Counted from the stretch's first letter, positions 25,515 through 35,243 are shown. The stretch: DNA of 64,000 nt from Elusimicrobiota bacterium (GCA_003482905.1 DMXM01000028.1:36479-100478), one strand, 5' to 3'. Notes: generated by a model from the sequence alone, not told the origin. Program-made: numbers and translations.

Positions 25515-27380
25515 ATGAAAAAACGAACAACACCAAAAGAGACCAAAGGCGACAGGACCCGCCAGCGGATATTACAGACCACCACTATTCTGATGGCGGA
25601 AAGAGGCCCGGACGCCGTCTCCATGCGGGAGATATCGGCTAAACTCAACATTACCAAGCCGGTACTCTATTACTACTTCAAAGATAAGGACGAACTTATA
25701 AAGGCCGCTTTCGTCGAGGGGACCAAGCATATCAAGGAGCTCAACGTCGCCATAGAGGACCCGGGGTTCACGCTGGAGCAGAAATTGGAAAAGATCTTCT
25801 CCAACCACCTGGACTTCATAAAACGCTATCCCGATATGCCCAAATGCGCGCTGAAGATCATGTCCTCCCCTGAACAGGGCGTGCTGGCCGAAATGGCGAG
25901 AGAACTAAAACAACGCAACCGCAAAACCCTGAAAGCCATGCTGGCGAAAGAGTCCCTTCCCCCCCACGGGGCCGACAATATCCTGCATATGATAAGCGCC
26001 GTGATAACCCACTTCATGATAGAGGCCCGCGAGAACGGCGTGGCCAGCCTGGACAGCAAGCTGCCCGGCCGCCTGGCCCGCCTGATAGTGGCCGGGGCCA
26101 AGCACATGAAATCCGTTCTGGCGATACTGCTGCTCACCCCCATCCTGGCCGCGGCCGCGCCACAGCCGCTGACCCTGGACGGGGCCGTGAACGCCGCCCT
26201 GAAGAACAACGCCTCCGTGGTCACCGCGGAAGAAACCCGCCGCATATATAAGGAAAAGGTGCGCGAATACTGGGGCTCCGTGTTCCCCCAGATAGGCGCG
26301 GCGCTTCAGTACAGCCGGTATCTGGACAAACCCAACGCCGACATACTCGGGGCCAAGGACGCGAACATTTATACGGGCTCGCTGGACGTCAACCAGATGC
26401 TCTGGGCCGGCGGCAAGGTGAGCACCGGCATAAAGATGGCCACCATCTATTCCAACGCCAGCGGCGAGCAGCTCAAGACCGCGCAGAAAGCCGTTGCCCG
26501 ATCGGTAAAGCAGGTTTATTATTCGGTGCTGCTGGCCCGCGCCATGGCCGGCGTGCAGAAGGAGTCGCTGGACCTGGCGCGCCAGCACCTGGCCACCATA
26601 GAGGCCCAGTACAAACAGGGCATCGCCAGCGACCTGGCCATGCTGCGGCAGAAGGTGGAGGTCTCCAATACGGAGCCCGCCCTGACGCAGGCGCAGAACC
26701 TCTACGAGATAGGCCTCGTAGAGCTTAAGAACCTTATAGGTCTGGACCCGGAGGCGGAGATAGACCTGACCGACGGCTTCAACTGCGGGCGCCGCGTTCC
26801 CGGCGAGATAGGCGGCCTGTACGCCGCGGCCCTGGCCGCGCGCCCTGACTACCGCAACATGCGCTACCAGCGCGACCTGTACCACGAGATGGTCGGCATA
26901 GAACGGGCCGGGCATTTCCCCTACCTGAGCGCCTACGCCTCCAGGCAATATTACGGCTCCAGGGAATCCGGCTTCCCCCGGGGTCCGGACCGCACCTGGA
27001 GCACCACGGCGGGGGTAAGGCTTTCGCTGCCCATCTTCGCCGGCGGCGCGGTAAGCTCCCGCACGCGCCAGGCCAGGCTGCAAGAAGGCATTGCCGACAC
27101 CAACCTGCGCGAACTGGAGCGCAAGATAAAGATAGACGTAAAGAAGGCCTGGCTCTCGATGAAAGAAGCCTCCGAGCGCCTTGATTCGCAGGGCACGGCG
27201 GTGGAACAGGCCCGCAGGGCCCTCGCCGCCACCGAGGTGCGGTTCCGCAACGGCCTCTCCGGCCAGCTCGACCTCAACGACGCCACCCTGGCGCTGAACC
27301 GGGCCCAGACGCTTTACAACCAGGCCCAGCACGACGCCTGCTCGGCGGACGCGCAGCTGAAATGGGCCCTTGGCGAATAA
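25515..27380 (+). CDS. TetR repressor fused in frame to a TolC-type outer-membrane efflux protein
   Basis: 621 residues with no stop between two complete proteins. Residues 1-197 are a TetR/AcrR regulator: helix-turn-helix (about 20-65, MREISAKLNITKPVLYYYFKDKDELIKAAF) and a ligand-binding helical domain. Residue 198 (ATG 26106-26108) begins a signal peptide (MKSVLAILLLTPILAAAA) and a full TolC domain (about 215-621) with its two repeats. TolC must be exported with its leader at the N-terminus, so internal initiation at 26106 or proteolysis seems required; the site before it is weak (GCCGGGGCC). A one-base shift would expose TGA at 26107-26109 and give a classical ATGA overlap, so a sequencing or assembly indel must be excluded. 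First gene of the RND operon. Confidence 0.82.
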   Translation: MKKRTTPKETKGDRTRQRILQTTTILMAERGPDAVSMREISAKLNITKPVLYYYFKDKDELIKAAFVEGTKHIKELNVAIEDPGFTLEQKLEKIFSNHLDFIKRYPDMPKCALKIMSSPEQGVLAEMARELKQRNRKTLKAMLAKESLPPHGADNILHMISAVITHFMIEARENGVASLDSKLPGRLARLIVAGAKHMKSVLAILLLTPILAAAAPQPLTLDGAVNAALKNNASVVTAEETRRIYKEKVREYWGSVFPQIGAALQYSRYLDKPNADILGAKDANIYTGSLDVNQMLWAGGKVSTGIKMATIYSNASGEQLKTAQKAVARSVKQVYYSVLLARAMAGVQKESLDLARQHLATIEAQYKQGIASDLAMLRQKVEVSNTEPALTQAQNLYEIGLVELKNLIGLDPEAEIDLTDGFNCGRRVPGEIGGLYAAALAARPDYRNMRYQRDLYHEMVGIERAGHFPYLSAYASRQYYGSRESGFPRGPDRTWSTTAGVRLSLPIFAGGAVSSRTRQARLQEGIADTNLRELERKIKIDVKKAWLSMKEASERLDSQGTAVEQARRALAATEVRFRNGLSGQLDLNDATLALNRAQTLYNQAQHDACSADAQLKWALGE

Positions 27381-27398
27381 GGGGACTTTAAGGAAAAT

Positions 27399-28286
27399 AT
27401 GAAAAATATAAAACTCAACCTGATAATTTTAAGTCTCGCCGCCGCGGCGCTGGCGGCCGGCTGCAAGAACAAGGCCGTCGAGGCCCTCAATAGCCTGGAG
27501 AAGGACCGCTTCCTGGTGAAGACCGAGAAAGCCGCCATCCGCAACCTGCAGGAATATATACTGCTGACCGGCTCCGTCAGGGCGCTGGACGAAGCCACCC
27601 TTTACCCGCGCATCTCCGGCAAGCTGCTGCGCAATATCCTCAGGGAAGGCGACCCGGTGAAGAAGGACGAGGCCGTGGCCCTGGTGGAGCGCGACGAGCC
27701 GGGCGTGGTCTACGAACCGGCCCCGGTGCCCTCCACCCTGAGCGGCGTAGTGGGCCGCGTTTACCAGGACAGCGGCGCCAACGTGACGCCCCAGACGCCC
27801 ATAGCCCTGGTGGTGAACCAGAGCCAGGTGCGCGTAGCCGTGGACGTGCCCGAGAAATATATAGGCAAGGTCTTCAGGGACCAGGCCGCCGCGATAAAAG
27901 TGGACGCTTTCCCCGACAGGACTTTCGGCGGCAAGGTCTACCGGGTCAGCCCGGTGGTGGATTCCCGCTCCCGCAACACCGTAGTGGAAGTGCTGGTGGA
28001 CAACTCCGACGCCCGCCTGAAGTCCGGCATGTTCGCCGAGGTGCGCCTTATAGTGGCCTCGCGCGGGGCGGCGCTGTCCGTGCCGGCCGGGGCGGTGGTC
28101 TCCCAGGACGGCGGGGAGTTCGTATTCGTGCCGGCCGCCGGCGGCCTGGCCGCGCGCGTGCCGGTTAAGACCGGCATAAGGACCAGCGAGTTCACGCAGA
28201 TCAGCGGCGTGCGCGAGGGCGCCGACGTGGTGACCTTCGGCCTCTACGGCCTGAAGGACGGCAGCAAGATAAAGGTGCAGAATTAA
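27399..28286 (+). CDS. Membrane-fusion lipoprotein of an RND efflux system
   Basis: 295 residues with a lipoprotein signal (lipobox LAAGC, Cys near residue 22). The HlyD/AcrA organisation is visible: a split lipoyl half (ATLYPRISGKLLRNILREGD), a second lipoyl half (STLSGVVGRVYQDSGANVTP), a beta-barrel (VAVDVPEKYIGKVF, GGKVYRVSPVVDSRSRN) and a membrane-proximal domain (LSVPAGAVVSQDGGEFVFV). The alpha-helical hairpin is absent, so it is a short-type adaptor (about 295 instead of 380 residues). Adaptors link the RND pump to TolC. The gene is 18 bases after the tolC part and 18 bases before the pump gene. Confidence 0.92.
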   Translation: MKNIKLNLIILSLAAAALAAGCKNKAVEALNSLEKDRFLVKTEKAAIRNLQEYILLTGSVRALDEATLYPRISGKLLRNILREGDPVKKDEAVALVERDEPGVVYEPAPVPSTLSGVVGRVYQDSGANVTPQTPIALVVNQSQVRVAVDVPEKYIGKVFRDQAAAIKVDAFPDRTFGGKVYRVSPVVDSRSRNTVVEVLVDNSDARLKSGMFAEVRLIVASRGAALSVPAGAVVSQDGGEFVFVPAAGGLAARVPVKTGIRTSEFTQISGVREGADVVTFGLYGLKDGSKIKVQN

Positions 28287-28304
28287 GCCGCCGGGGCCAA
28301 GCCT

Positions 28305-31300
28305 ATGAAAATCACCGATATTTCGGTCAGCAAGCCCATCTTTACCACCATGATGATACTCACCATAGTGGTGCTGGGCGCCTTCGCCTACCTGCGCCTG
28401 GGCATAGACCTGATGCCCAACGTGGAATTCCCTTACGTGATGATCCAGACCACCCTGCGCGGCGCCGGCCCCGAGGAGATCGAGTCCTCCGTCACCAAGC
28501 CGATAGAAGAGGCGGTGAACACCATCTCCGGCATAGAGGATATCAACTCCACCAGCTACGAGGGTATGTCCCTGGTCATGATCAAGTTCGTCCTTGAAAA
28601 GAACGGGGACGTGGCCGCGCAGGAAGTGCGCGACAAGGTGAACTCCGTCCTGAGCCAGCTGCCGCTGGGCACCAACCAGCCGGTGATAGGCAAGCTCGAC
28701 ATCGGCGCCAGCGCGGTGCTCAACGTAGTGGTCTACGGCAACCGCGACCTTATAGACCTGACCCATATCTCCAGGAAGAACATCAAGGAGAACATAGAGA
28801 CCGTAAGCGGGGTGGGCGCCATAGATATAGTGGGCGGCCGCGAGCGCGAGATCCACCTGATCGTCAACCCGCTGAAGCTCTCGGCGCTGAACCTGTCCAT
28901 CCGGGCCGTGAAGGACGCCATCACCCAGCAGAACATAGAGATCCCGGGCGGCAAGGTGGAGCAGAAGGATAAGGAATTCGTGCTGCGCACGCTGGGCCGC
29001 ATCAAGGACGTTAAGGATTTCAACGACATCGTCGTCGCCTCCATAAACGGCACCCAGGTCCGGGTCTCCGACATCGGCCGCGTGGTGGACACCGGGGCCC
29101 GCATGACCACGTCCTCCTTCTATAACGGCCGGCCCTCGGTTACGCTGGTGATAAAAAAGCAGTCCGGCACCAACACCGTGGCCGTGGTAAAGAACATAAA
29201 AGAACGCATGGACGAGCTAAAGGGCGCCCTTCCCCCCGGAGTGGAGACCACTATCGTCGGCGACCAGTCCGTGTTCATAAAGAGCTCGGTCAACACCGTC
29301 ACCGAGCACCTGGTGCTGGGCGCCGTGTTCGCCGCCCTGATGGTGCTGCTCTTCCTGGGCGATTTCCGCTCCACCATCATCTCGTCGCTGGCCATCCCCA
29401 CCTCGCTCATCGGCACGCTGATCTTCATGCAGGCGGCCGGCTTCACGCTGAACACCATGACGCTGCTGGGCCTGACCATAGCCGTGGGCATAGTGGTCGA
29501 CGACGCCATCGTCATGCTGGAGAACATCTACCGCCACATGGAAGAGCATAAGATGAGCCCGCTTAAGGCCGCCCTGGACGGCTCGCGCGAGATCGGCTTC
29601 GCCGTGGTTGCCATGTCGGCGGCCCTGCTGGTCATATTCATCCCGTTGGCCTATATGGGCGGCATCATAGGCCGCTTCCTCAAAAGCTACGGCCTCACCA
29701 TAGCCTTCGCCGTGGGCCTGAGCGTCTTTGTGGCGCTGACGCTCACCCCCATGCTCTGCGCGCTGTTCCTGAAGATCAGGCCGGGCGCCAAGACCCGGCT
29801 GGAGAGGTTCACCGACCATATCAACGAATGGCTGTCATCGCGCTACATCACCATGCTGGAGTGGGCCCTCGCCCGCCGCAAACGCATGGTGGCGTACGCG
29901 GCGCTCATCATGGTCTCCATGGTGCCGCTGTTCATGTTCCTCGGCAAGGACTTCATGCCCGCCGACGACACCAGCCTGTACCAGATAAACATCACCGCGC
30001 CCGAAGGCACCAGCCTGGGAAAAATGAAGGAACTGTTCGCCCAGGTGGAGACCGAGACGCGCCAGCTCCCCCACGTAAAGAACATTCTGTCCTCCATTGG
30101 CACCGGCACCGGCGGCCACTTCGGCGGCTCGGCCCCCAACGAGGGCTACGTGCTGGTTGAGCTCGACGACCTGAAGGACAGGGACCTCCCGATGCAGAAA
30201 CTCATGCTGGCCTCCCGCGAAATGATGGCCAAGTACAAGGGCCTGCGCGTGGCGGTAATGCCCGCCGGCGGCTTCGGCGGCGGCGACGCCGAACTGATGT
30301 ACAACATCTCGGGCCCGGACCTGAACAAGCTGCAGGAATATTCCTCGGCCGTGGCCGAGAAGCTGCGCGGGGTAAAAGGCGCGGTGGACGTCGATACCAG
30401 CTTCTCCTACGCCAAGCCGGAGTACCGCGTGGAGATAGACCGCAGCCGCGCGCACGACCTGGGCGTGAAGGTGGAGGATATCGCCACCTCGCTCAGGACG
30501 CTGGTGGGCGGCGAAGAGGACATCACCAAGTTCAAGGACGGCGACGAGCTCTACCAGGTGCGCCTGCGCGCCGAGGAAACGTTCCGCGACCGCAAAGAGG
30601 CGATAGAGGCGCTGATGGTGCCCGCCGGCACAGGCCGCGTGGCGCGGCTCGACAGCGTGGCGCGGGTGGTGGAGGGGGTGGGCCCCACCCAGATAGCCCG
30701 CTACAACCGCCAGCGCAACGTACAGGTGAAGGCCAACGTCGACGGCATCCCCGTCAACAGGCTGATAGCCGAGGCGGACAAGGCCTTTAAAGAACTGAAC
30801 GTCCCCCCGGAGTACAGGGCCGGCATATACGGCCGGGCCAAGGAACTCGGCAAGATGTTGAAAGAGTTCGGCATAGCCTTCGCGCTGGCCTTCATCTTCA
30901 TCTACATCGTGCTGGCCAGCCAGTTCGAGAGCTTCGTCTACCCCGTCTCCATCATGATAGTGCTGCCGCTGACCATCCCCTTCGCTATCATCTCGCTGTT
31001 CCTGACGGGCCAGAACCTGACGCTGTTCTCCATTATGGGCATGTTCATGCTTTTCGGCATCGTCACCAAGAACTCCATCCTGCAGGTGGACTATACCAAT
31101 ACCCTGCGGGCCAAAGGCCTGCCGCGCCACCAGGCCATGATAGAGGCCAACAGGACCCGGCTGCGCCCCATCCTGATGACCACGCTGACGCTGATAGCCG
31201 GCATGATACCGACGGCGCTGGGCACCGGCGCGGGCTCTGGCACGCGCCGCACCATGGCGCTGGTCATCATAGGCGGCCAGTCGCTGTCGCTCCTGATCAC

Positions 31301-31394
31301 CCTGCTGATGACACCCGTCACCTACTCCCTGTTCGACGACCTGGAGATCTGGTTCCGGAAAAAGTACATGGGCGGCGAAGCCCCGCAAGCCTAA
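28305..31394 (+). CDS. RND-family efflux pump (AcrB/MexB type)
   Basis: 1029 residues, standard length. The N-terminus MKITDISVSKPIFTTMMI is the usual RND start. Two porter halves (about 40-330 and 550-870) and twelve TM helices are evident; the proton-relay Asp pair is in TM4 (GIVVDDAIVMLEN). The second half repeats FGIVTKNSILQVDYTN, with the conserved Lys of TM10. Such pumps export drugs, detergents or lipids by proton exchange, using the adaptor and TolC encoded just upstream. The sequence looks intact and is followed by a terminator. Confidence 0.95.
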   Translation: MKITDISVSKPIFTTMMILTIVVLGAFAYLRLGIDLMPNVEFPYVMIQTTLRGAGPEEIESSVTKPIEEAVNTISGIEDINSTSYEGMSLVMIKFVLEKNGDVAAQEVRDKVNSVLSQLPLGTNQPVIGKLDIGASAVLNVVVYGNRDLIDLTHISRKNIKENIETVSGVGAIDIVGGREREIHLIVNPLKLSALNLSIRAVKDAITQQNIEIPGGKVEQKDKEFVLRTLGRIKDVKDFNDIVVASINGTQVRVSDIGRVVDTGARMTTSSFYNGRPSVTLVIKKQSGTNTVAVVKNIKERMDELKGALPPGVETTIVGDQSVFIKSSVNTVTEHLVLGAVFAALMVLLFLGDFRSTIISSLAIPTSLIGTLIFMQAAGFTLNTMTLLGLTIAVGIVVDDAIVMLENIYRHMEEHKMSPLKAALDGSREIGFAVVAMSAALLVIFIPLAYMGGIIGRFLKSYGLTIAFAVGLSVFVALTLTPMLCALFLKIRPGAKTRLERFTDHINEWLSSRYITMLEWALARRKRMVAYAALIMVSMVPLFMFLGKDFMPADDTSLYQINITAPEGTSLGKMKELFAQVETETRQLPHVKNILSSIGTGTGGHFGGSAPNEGYVLVELDDLKDRDLPMQKLMLASREMMAKYKGLRVAVMPAGGFGGGDAELMYNISGPDLNKLQEYSSAVAEKLRGVKGAVDVDTSFSYAKPEYRVEIDRSRAHDLGVKVEDIATSLRTLVGGEEDITKFKDGDELYQVRLRAEETFRDRKEAIEALMVPAGTGRVARLDSVARVVEGVGPTQIARYNRQRNVQVKANVDGIPVNRLIAEADKAFKELNVPPEYRAGIYGRAKELGKMLKEFGIAFALAFIFIYIVLASQFESFVYPVSIMIVLPLTIPFAIISLFLTGQNLTLFSIMGMFMLFGIVTKNSILQVDYTNTLRAKGLPRHQAMIEANRTRLRPILMTTLTLIAGMIPTALGTGAGSGTRRTMALVIIGGQSLSLLITLLMTPVTYSLFDDLEIWFRKKYMGGEAPQA

Positions 31395-31413
31395 GCCTGA
31401 GGGCCGCGGCCAC

Positions 31414-31450
31414 AAATAAAAAGGGAAGCGAAAGCCTCCCTTTTTTATTT
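31414..31450 (+). terminator. Intrinsic terminator of the efflux operon
   Basis: AAATAAAAAGGGA arm, GNRA-type GAAA loop (31430-31433) and TCCCTTTTTTATTT arm with a six-T run; one internal A/C mismatch. It lies 20 bases after the pump gene. The symmetrical A/T flanks would also allow it to act on the opposite strand. Confidence 0.9.
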
Positions 31451-31471
31451 GCCCGGGAAAAACGATATAAT
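31443..31471 (+). promoter_or_regulatory. Possible promoter of the amino-acid permease
   Basis: A perfect TATAAT (31466-31471) lies 17 bases after a weak TTTTAT that is part of the preceding terminator. An AAGGAG ribosome site (31488-31493) follows. The -35 match is poor. Confidence 0.45.
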
Positions 31472-31504
31472 TGGGACATTGTTGATCAAGGAGACGCCAT
31501 ACCG

Positions 31505-33031
31505 ATGAAGCATATCTTCGCCAAAAAATCCCTTAAAAGACTTCTTGAAGAAATGAAGGACGACAACCGCCTGCGCAGGGTGCTCGGCCCGGTCACGCTG
31601 ACCTCGCTCGGAGTAGGCGCCATCATCGGCGCCGGCATTTTTGTGGCCACCGGAGCGGCGGCCAAAGGCGTCGCCGGTCCCGCGCTGATGGTCTCCTACG
31701 CGCTGGCCGGCGTCACCTGCATATTCGCGGCCCTGTGCTACGCCGAATTCGCCTCGATGGCCCCGGTGGCCGGCTCCGCCTATACCTACGCCTATACCAC
31801 CATGGGCGAACTCTTCGCCTGGATCATAGGCTGGGACCTCGTTCTTGAATACGCGGTGGGCTCGGCCACGGTGGCCAACGGCTGGTCCGGCTATTTCCAG
31901 AGCGTGCTGGGTAAACTGGGGCTGGCCCTGCCGGAATATCTCCAGAAAGCGCATTACACTTACGAGAACGGCCATTTCCTGGCCACCAATTCCTGGGTCA
32001 ACCTGCCGGCCATCTGCATAGTGCTGGTGGTCACGCTTATCCTGATAAAAGGCATACGCGAAAGCGCCAGGTTCAACGCCGCCATGGTCTTCCTGAAAGT
32101 GGCGGCGGTGCTCTTTGTTATATTCGTCGGGGTTTTCTTTATCAACCCCTCCAACTATATCCCGTTCGCGCCTTTCGGCTGGACCGGGCTGAGCTTTTTC
32201 GGGATACCGATGTTCGGGGGAACCAATGCCGGCGGCGATCCGGTGGGGATGATAGCCGGTTCGGCCATAATCTTCTTCGCTTATATCGGCTTCGACTCGG
32301 TCTCCACCCACGCCGAAGAGGCCATCAACCCCAAGCGGGACATCCCCATAGGGATAATCGCTTCGCTCCTTATCTGCACGGTGCTTTATATCGCCGTGGT
32401 CGCCGTGCTGACCGGCATGGTCCCGTACGCCCAGCTAAGCCGGGACGCGGCCGTGGCGGACGCGTTCAGGCAGGCCGGCCTGCCCTGGGCCGAGTTCATC
32501 ATAGCGGCGGCCGGCGTGGCAGGCATCACCTCCGTGCTACTGGTGATGATGCTCAGCGGCCCCCGCGTCTTCCTGGCGATGGCGCGCGACGGGCTTATCC
32601 CGGCTAAATTCTTCGCCGACGTTCACCCGAAATACCGCACGCCCTGGAAAAGCACCATGGCCATAGGCGTATTCGTCTCCGTCCTGGCCGGCCTGCTGCC
32701 CATAGACGCCCTGCTGCACCTGACGAATATCGGCACCTTGTTCGCCTTCGTGATGGTTTGCGGCGCGGTGCTTATAATGAGGAAAATTGACCCGCATATA
32801 GAACGCCCCTTCCGCTGCCCATGGGTGCCGGTAGTCCCCCTGCTCGGCATCGGCAGCTGCATCCTGCTCATGACCTCGCTGCCGGCGGCCAACTGGTGGC
32901 GGCTCTTCGCCTGGCTGGCGCTCGGCCTGGTGATCTACTTTACCTACAGCCGCCGGCACAGTTTCCTGGGCAAGGAACTCCGCGGCGAGCCGATCACAGA
33001 CAAACCGATCATCCACGTAGAGGGTCATTAA
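31505..33031 (+). CDS. APC-family amino-acid permease (cationic amino-acid transporter-like)
   Basis: 508 residues with about twelve TM helices. TM1 carries the APC signature GVGAIIGAGIFVATG, and residues around ALCYAEFASMAPVAGSAYTY match TM2-3 of the CAT/YfnA group. TM6 has FFAYIGFDSVSTHAEEAINP, typical of this group. Members import or exchange amino acids by proton coupling. There is a loop with Lys/Arg-rich sequence near the N-terminus (KKSLKRLLEEMKDDNR). The gene stands alone between the efflux operon terminator and a lytic transglycosylase gene, with its own promoter-like sequence. Confidence 0.93.
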   Translation: MKHIFAKKSLKRLLEEMKDDNRLRRVLGPVTLTSLGVGAIIGAGIFVATGAAAKGVAGPALMVSYALAGVTCIFAALCYAEFASMAPVAGSAYTYAYTTMGELFAWIIGWDLVLEYAVGSATVANGWSGYFQSVLGKLGLALPEYLQKAHYTYENGHFLATNSWVNLPAICIVLVVTLILIKGIRESARFNAAMVFLKVAAVLFVIFVGVFFINPSNYIPFAPFGWTGLSFFGIPMFGGTNAGGDPVGMIAGSAIIFFAYIGFDSVSTHAEEAINPKRDIPIGIIASLLICTVLYIAVVAVLTGMVPYAQLSRDAAVADAFRQAGLPWAEFIIAAAGVAGITSVLLVMMLSGPRVFLAMARDGLIPAKFFADVHPKYRTPWKSTMAIGVFVSVLAGLLPIDALLHLTNIGTLFAFVMVCGAVLIMRKIDPHIERPFRCPWVPVVPLLGIGSCILLMTSLPAANWWRLFAWLALGLVIYFTYSRRHSFLGKELRGEPITDKPIIHVEGH

Positions 33032-33088
33032 ACCCCGGAAATAATTCAGTCTGGGCCGAAAGGGCAGGGTGGATAGGTCTTTTAGTTC

Positions 33089-33117
33089 TTGCGCGCGGAG
33101 TTCCCGCGCGCCATAAT
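33089..33117 (+). promoter_or_regulatory. Possible promoter with hairpin in the spacer, upstream of the transglycosylase
   Basis: TTGCGC (33089-33094) and CATAAT (33112-33117) are 17 bases apart, and the -10 box ends seven bases before the ATG, again leaving almost no leader. The spacer is filled by a perfect inverted repeat GCGCGCGG-AGTTC-CCGCGCGC (33091-33111), which could be an operator. Confidence 0.4.
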
Positions 33118-33124
33118 ATGAGCT

Positions 33125-33907
33125 ATGAGATCAACCGCCTGCGCTTTTCTTCTTTTGTCCGTAGCGGCCGGAGCCCGGGTCCTTTCCGCTGCGCCGGCCG
33201 AAACATCAGCCCTTTCCCAATTGGCCTCTATGGATGGCGCGGGCGATGGGAATGCGTCTTATCTCCCTGTGCCGCCGCCGGCAGCGGAAGACATCGAAGC
33301 CGATGAGCCCCTCTCCATATCCTTAGACACATTGCCCGATGAGCTGGCTTTCATGGTGAGGGAACCCGCCGAAGCGGACCCGGCCGCGCAGTATTTCGAC
33401 CTGTCCCGGCTGGACGACAAGGATCTCCGCGCCGCGGCGTCGGCTATCCCTTATTTAAATTTAGTGCTGAAGACCTCTAAAGCCAAAGGCGTGGACCCCG
33501 CCCTGGTCCTGGCCGTCATCCAGCAGGAATCCCGCTTTAACCCCAAGGCGCGCAGCGGCGCCGGGGCTCTGGGCCTGATGCAGATGATGCCGGCCACCGC
33601 CAGGATCATGGGGCTGAAAGACCCGCAGAAACTCTTTATCCCGAAGGTCAGCGTAAAATACGGCACCCAGTTCATAAAAGACCTGTGGGCCGAATTCGGC
33701 CGCAAGAAAGATCTAGCGAACCTCTCCGCCGAAGACATAAACAGCGCCGAAGTGATAAACACCATCGCCGCCTATAACGCGGGGCCGGGCAACGTAAAAA
33801 AATACCACGGCGTGCCCCCGTTCAAAGAAACCCAGGAGTACGTGGTCAGGGTCCGCGCGAATTTCAAAAAATACAAAAAACTGCTATCCGCCGCGCCAGC
33901 GCACTAG
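33125..33907 (+). CDS. Lytic transglycosylase (SLT/Slt70 catalytic domain)
   Basis: 260 residues with a signal peptide (about 1-22). A spacer of about 90 acidic and Pro-rich residues is followed by an SLT domain (about 115-245) with the catalytic Glu in AVIQQESRFNP, then SGAGALGLMQMMPATA and IAAYNAGPGNVKKYHG, all standard family motifs. The enzyme cleaves peptidoglycan glycan strands non-hydrolytically in the periplasm. Its last four bases overlap the end of the convergent histidine-kinase gene. Confidence 0.95.
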   Translation: MRSTACAFLLLSVAAGARVLSAAPAETSALSQLASMDGAGDGNASYLPVPPPAAEDIEADEPLSISLDTLPDELAFMVREPAEADPAAQYFDLSRLDDKDLRAAASAIPYLNLVLKTSKAKGVDPALVLAVIQQESRFNPKARSGAGALGLMQMMPATARIMGLKDPQKLFIPKVSVKYGTQFIKDLWAEFGRKKDLANLSAEDINSAEVINTIAAYNAGPGNVKKYHGVPPFKETQEYVVRVRANFKKYKKLLSAAPAH

Positions 33908-35238
33908 CTTGTAAAAGAAGACAGGCGGTTAGCGGAACCCGGCGCCTGGCCTCCGTCGCCCGCCTCGACCGGCAGGGAGAAACTGAAACAGGCGTTCTTG
34001 CCTAACTCGCTTTTAACTTCGAGCGAACTGCCGTGCAGCAGCAGCATGTCGTTGCAGATCTTAAGCCCCAGCCCGAACCCCTCGGAAGCGGCCTGGCCTT
34101 CCCCGGTCCTGAAAAATCCGGTCTTTATCTTCTCTATGTCGGCGGCCGCGATACCCCGGCCGGTATTCTCTATATTAAAAGTTATGCTGCCGGCTTTTTC
34201 AGCCGCCAGCCTGACCGTTATCCGTCCGTTTTCCGGAGTGTATTTTACCGCGTTGCCCACCAGGTTGGAGAGCACCAGCGCCATGGCCACCCGGTCGGCG
34301 CTGACAACGAAAGGCTCCTTGGTCATATCCAGCGTAAAGGAGACTTTTTTCCTGCGCATCAGCTCTTCCATGACCGACACGGCTGACGCCACAAGGTCGC
34401 ACAGCGCCAGCGGCCGCATATCGATCTTAAACTTTCCGGCCTCCATCCTGGCTTCGTTCAATATGTTTTTCACGAAGCTCTTCAGAGATTTGCGCTCGTA
34501 GTCGAGCGTCCGGTACAGGGCTTCGCGCGAAGCGTCGCTGTTCGCGGGTTCCGATTCCTCCAGCATGAAGATGGCGGCGTCTATGACCGTAAGCGCGTTA
34601 TTGAATTCATGGCTTACGGTGTGAACCATGGCCGATCTTAGCGCCGAGAATTCCTGTTCCCTGCGGAACAGCGCCCGCAGCGCCAGCAGCAGGCCAAGGG
34701 CCCCAAGCGCCGCCACGAAGATAAACAACAGTTTATACGTGGTGTCCGCCAGGCGGTACTTAAGCGTATCGCTGTTAACCGCCACGGCTACGGTGCCGAG
34801 CCGCCTGGCCCCCACGATCACAGGCTCGGAAAAATAGAAATACTTCAGACCGTCGGCGCCCTTAAAGACCTGCGTCAGCGGAAGCTTTGAGTTCCTCGCG
34901 GCGCTTCCCTCGCGGCTTGAATCGATCCCGCCTATCTTGTCGGCGTCGGAGTGGGAGCGTATCCTGCCCGCGTTATCAGCCACCATGCCGTATTTAATGA
35001 CCTTATCAAGCCCCATGGTGTTTACGAGGAAATGGAGAGAGAACAGGTCCTCTTTAGGGAACATGGCCGTACCGGCCCTGCGCGAGAATATTTCCGTGCG
35101 GAGCCGCATATCGTCGAAGACCGAATTCCTGGCATCCTCGTAGATCAGGCCGGCCGCCCCCAATATAAGCAGGAATGCCAGCGCGGAAATGACGAGGGAA
35201 ACATTTATGGCTATTTCCCTGAGCCTGTTGACCTTCAT
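33904..35238 (-). CDS. Membrane sensor histidine kinase
   Basis: 444 residues: TM1 (about 13-35), an extracytoplasmic sensor domain (about 38-160, with a GG(I/V)DSSREGSAARNSK region reminiscent of double-cache or PDC-like folds), TM2 (about 165-185), then a HisKA domain with the phospho-accepting His in TVSHEFNNALTVID (about residue 211) and a HATPase domain (NLVGNAVKYTPENGR, NTGRGI, GFGLGLKI). No response regulator gene is adjacent, so it is an orphan kinase here. The upstream small lipoprotein gene ends only five bases before it and may encode a partner. Confidence 0.9.
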   Translation of the reverse strand: MKVNRLREIAINVSLVISALAFLLILGAAGLIYEDARNSVFDDMRLRTEIFSRRAGTAMFPKEDLFSLHFLVNTMGLDKVIKYGMVADNAGRIRSHSDADKIGGIDSSREGSAARNSKLPLTQVFKGADGLKYFYFSEPVIVGARRLGTVAVAVNSDTLKYRLADTTYKLLFIFVAALGALGLLLALRALFRREQEFSALRSAMVHTVSHEFNNALTVIDAAIFMLEESEPANSDASREALYRTLDYERKSLKSFVKNILNEARMEAGKFKIDMRPLALCDLVASAVSVMEELMRRKKVSFTLDMTKEPFVVSADRVAMALVLSNLVGNAVKYTPENGRITVRLAAEKAGSITFNIENTGRGIAAADIEKIKTGFFRTGEGQAASEGFGLGLKICNDMLLLHGSSLEVKSELGKNACFSFSLPVEAGDGGQAPGSANRLSSFTS

Positions 35239-35243
35239 TGGTT

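Noticed and set aside
29835..31415. Long minus-strand frame antisense to the RND pump
   Set aside because: The pump is complete and conserved; the antisense sequence is rich in His, Gln and Gly with no domain.
33904..33907. Overlap of the transglycosylase and kinase genes as a sign of mis-annotation
   Set aside because: The four-base overlap is a convergent stop-to-stop overlap, which is normal.
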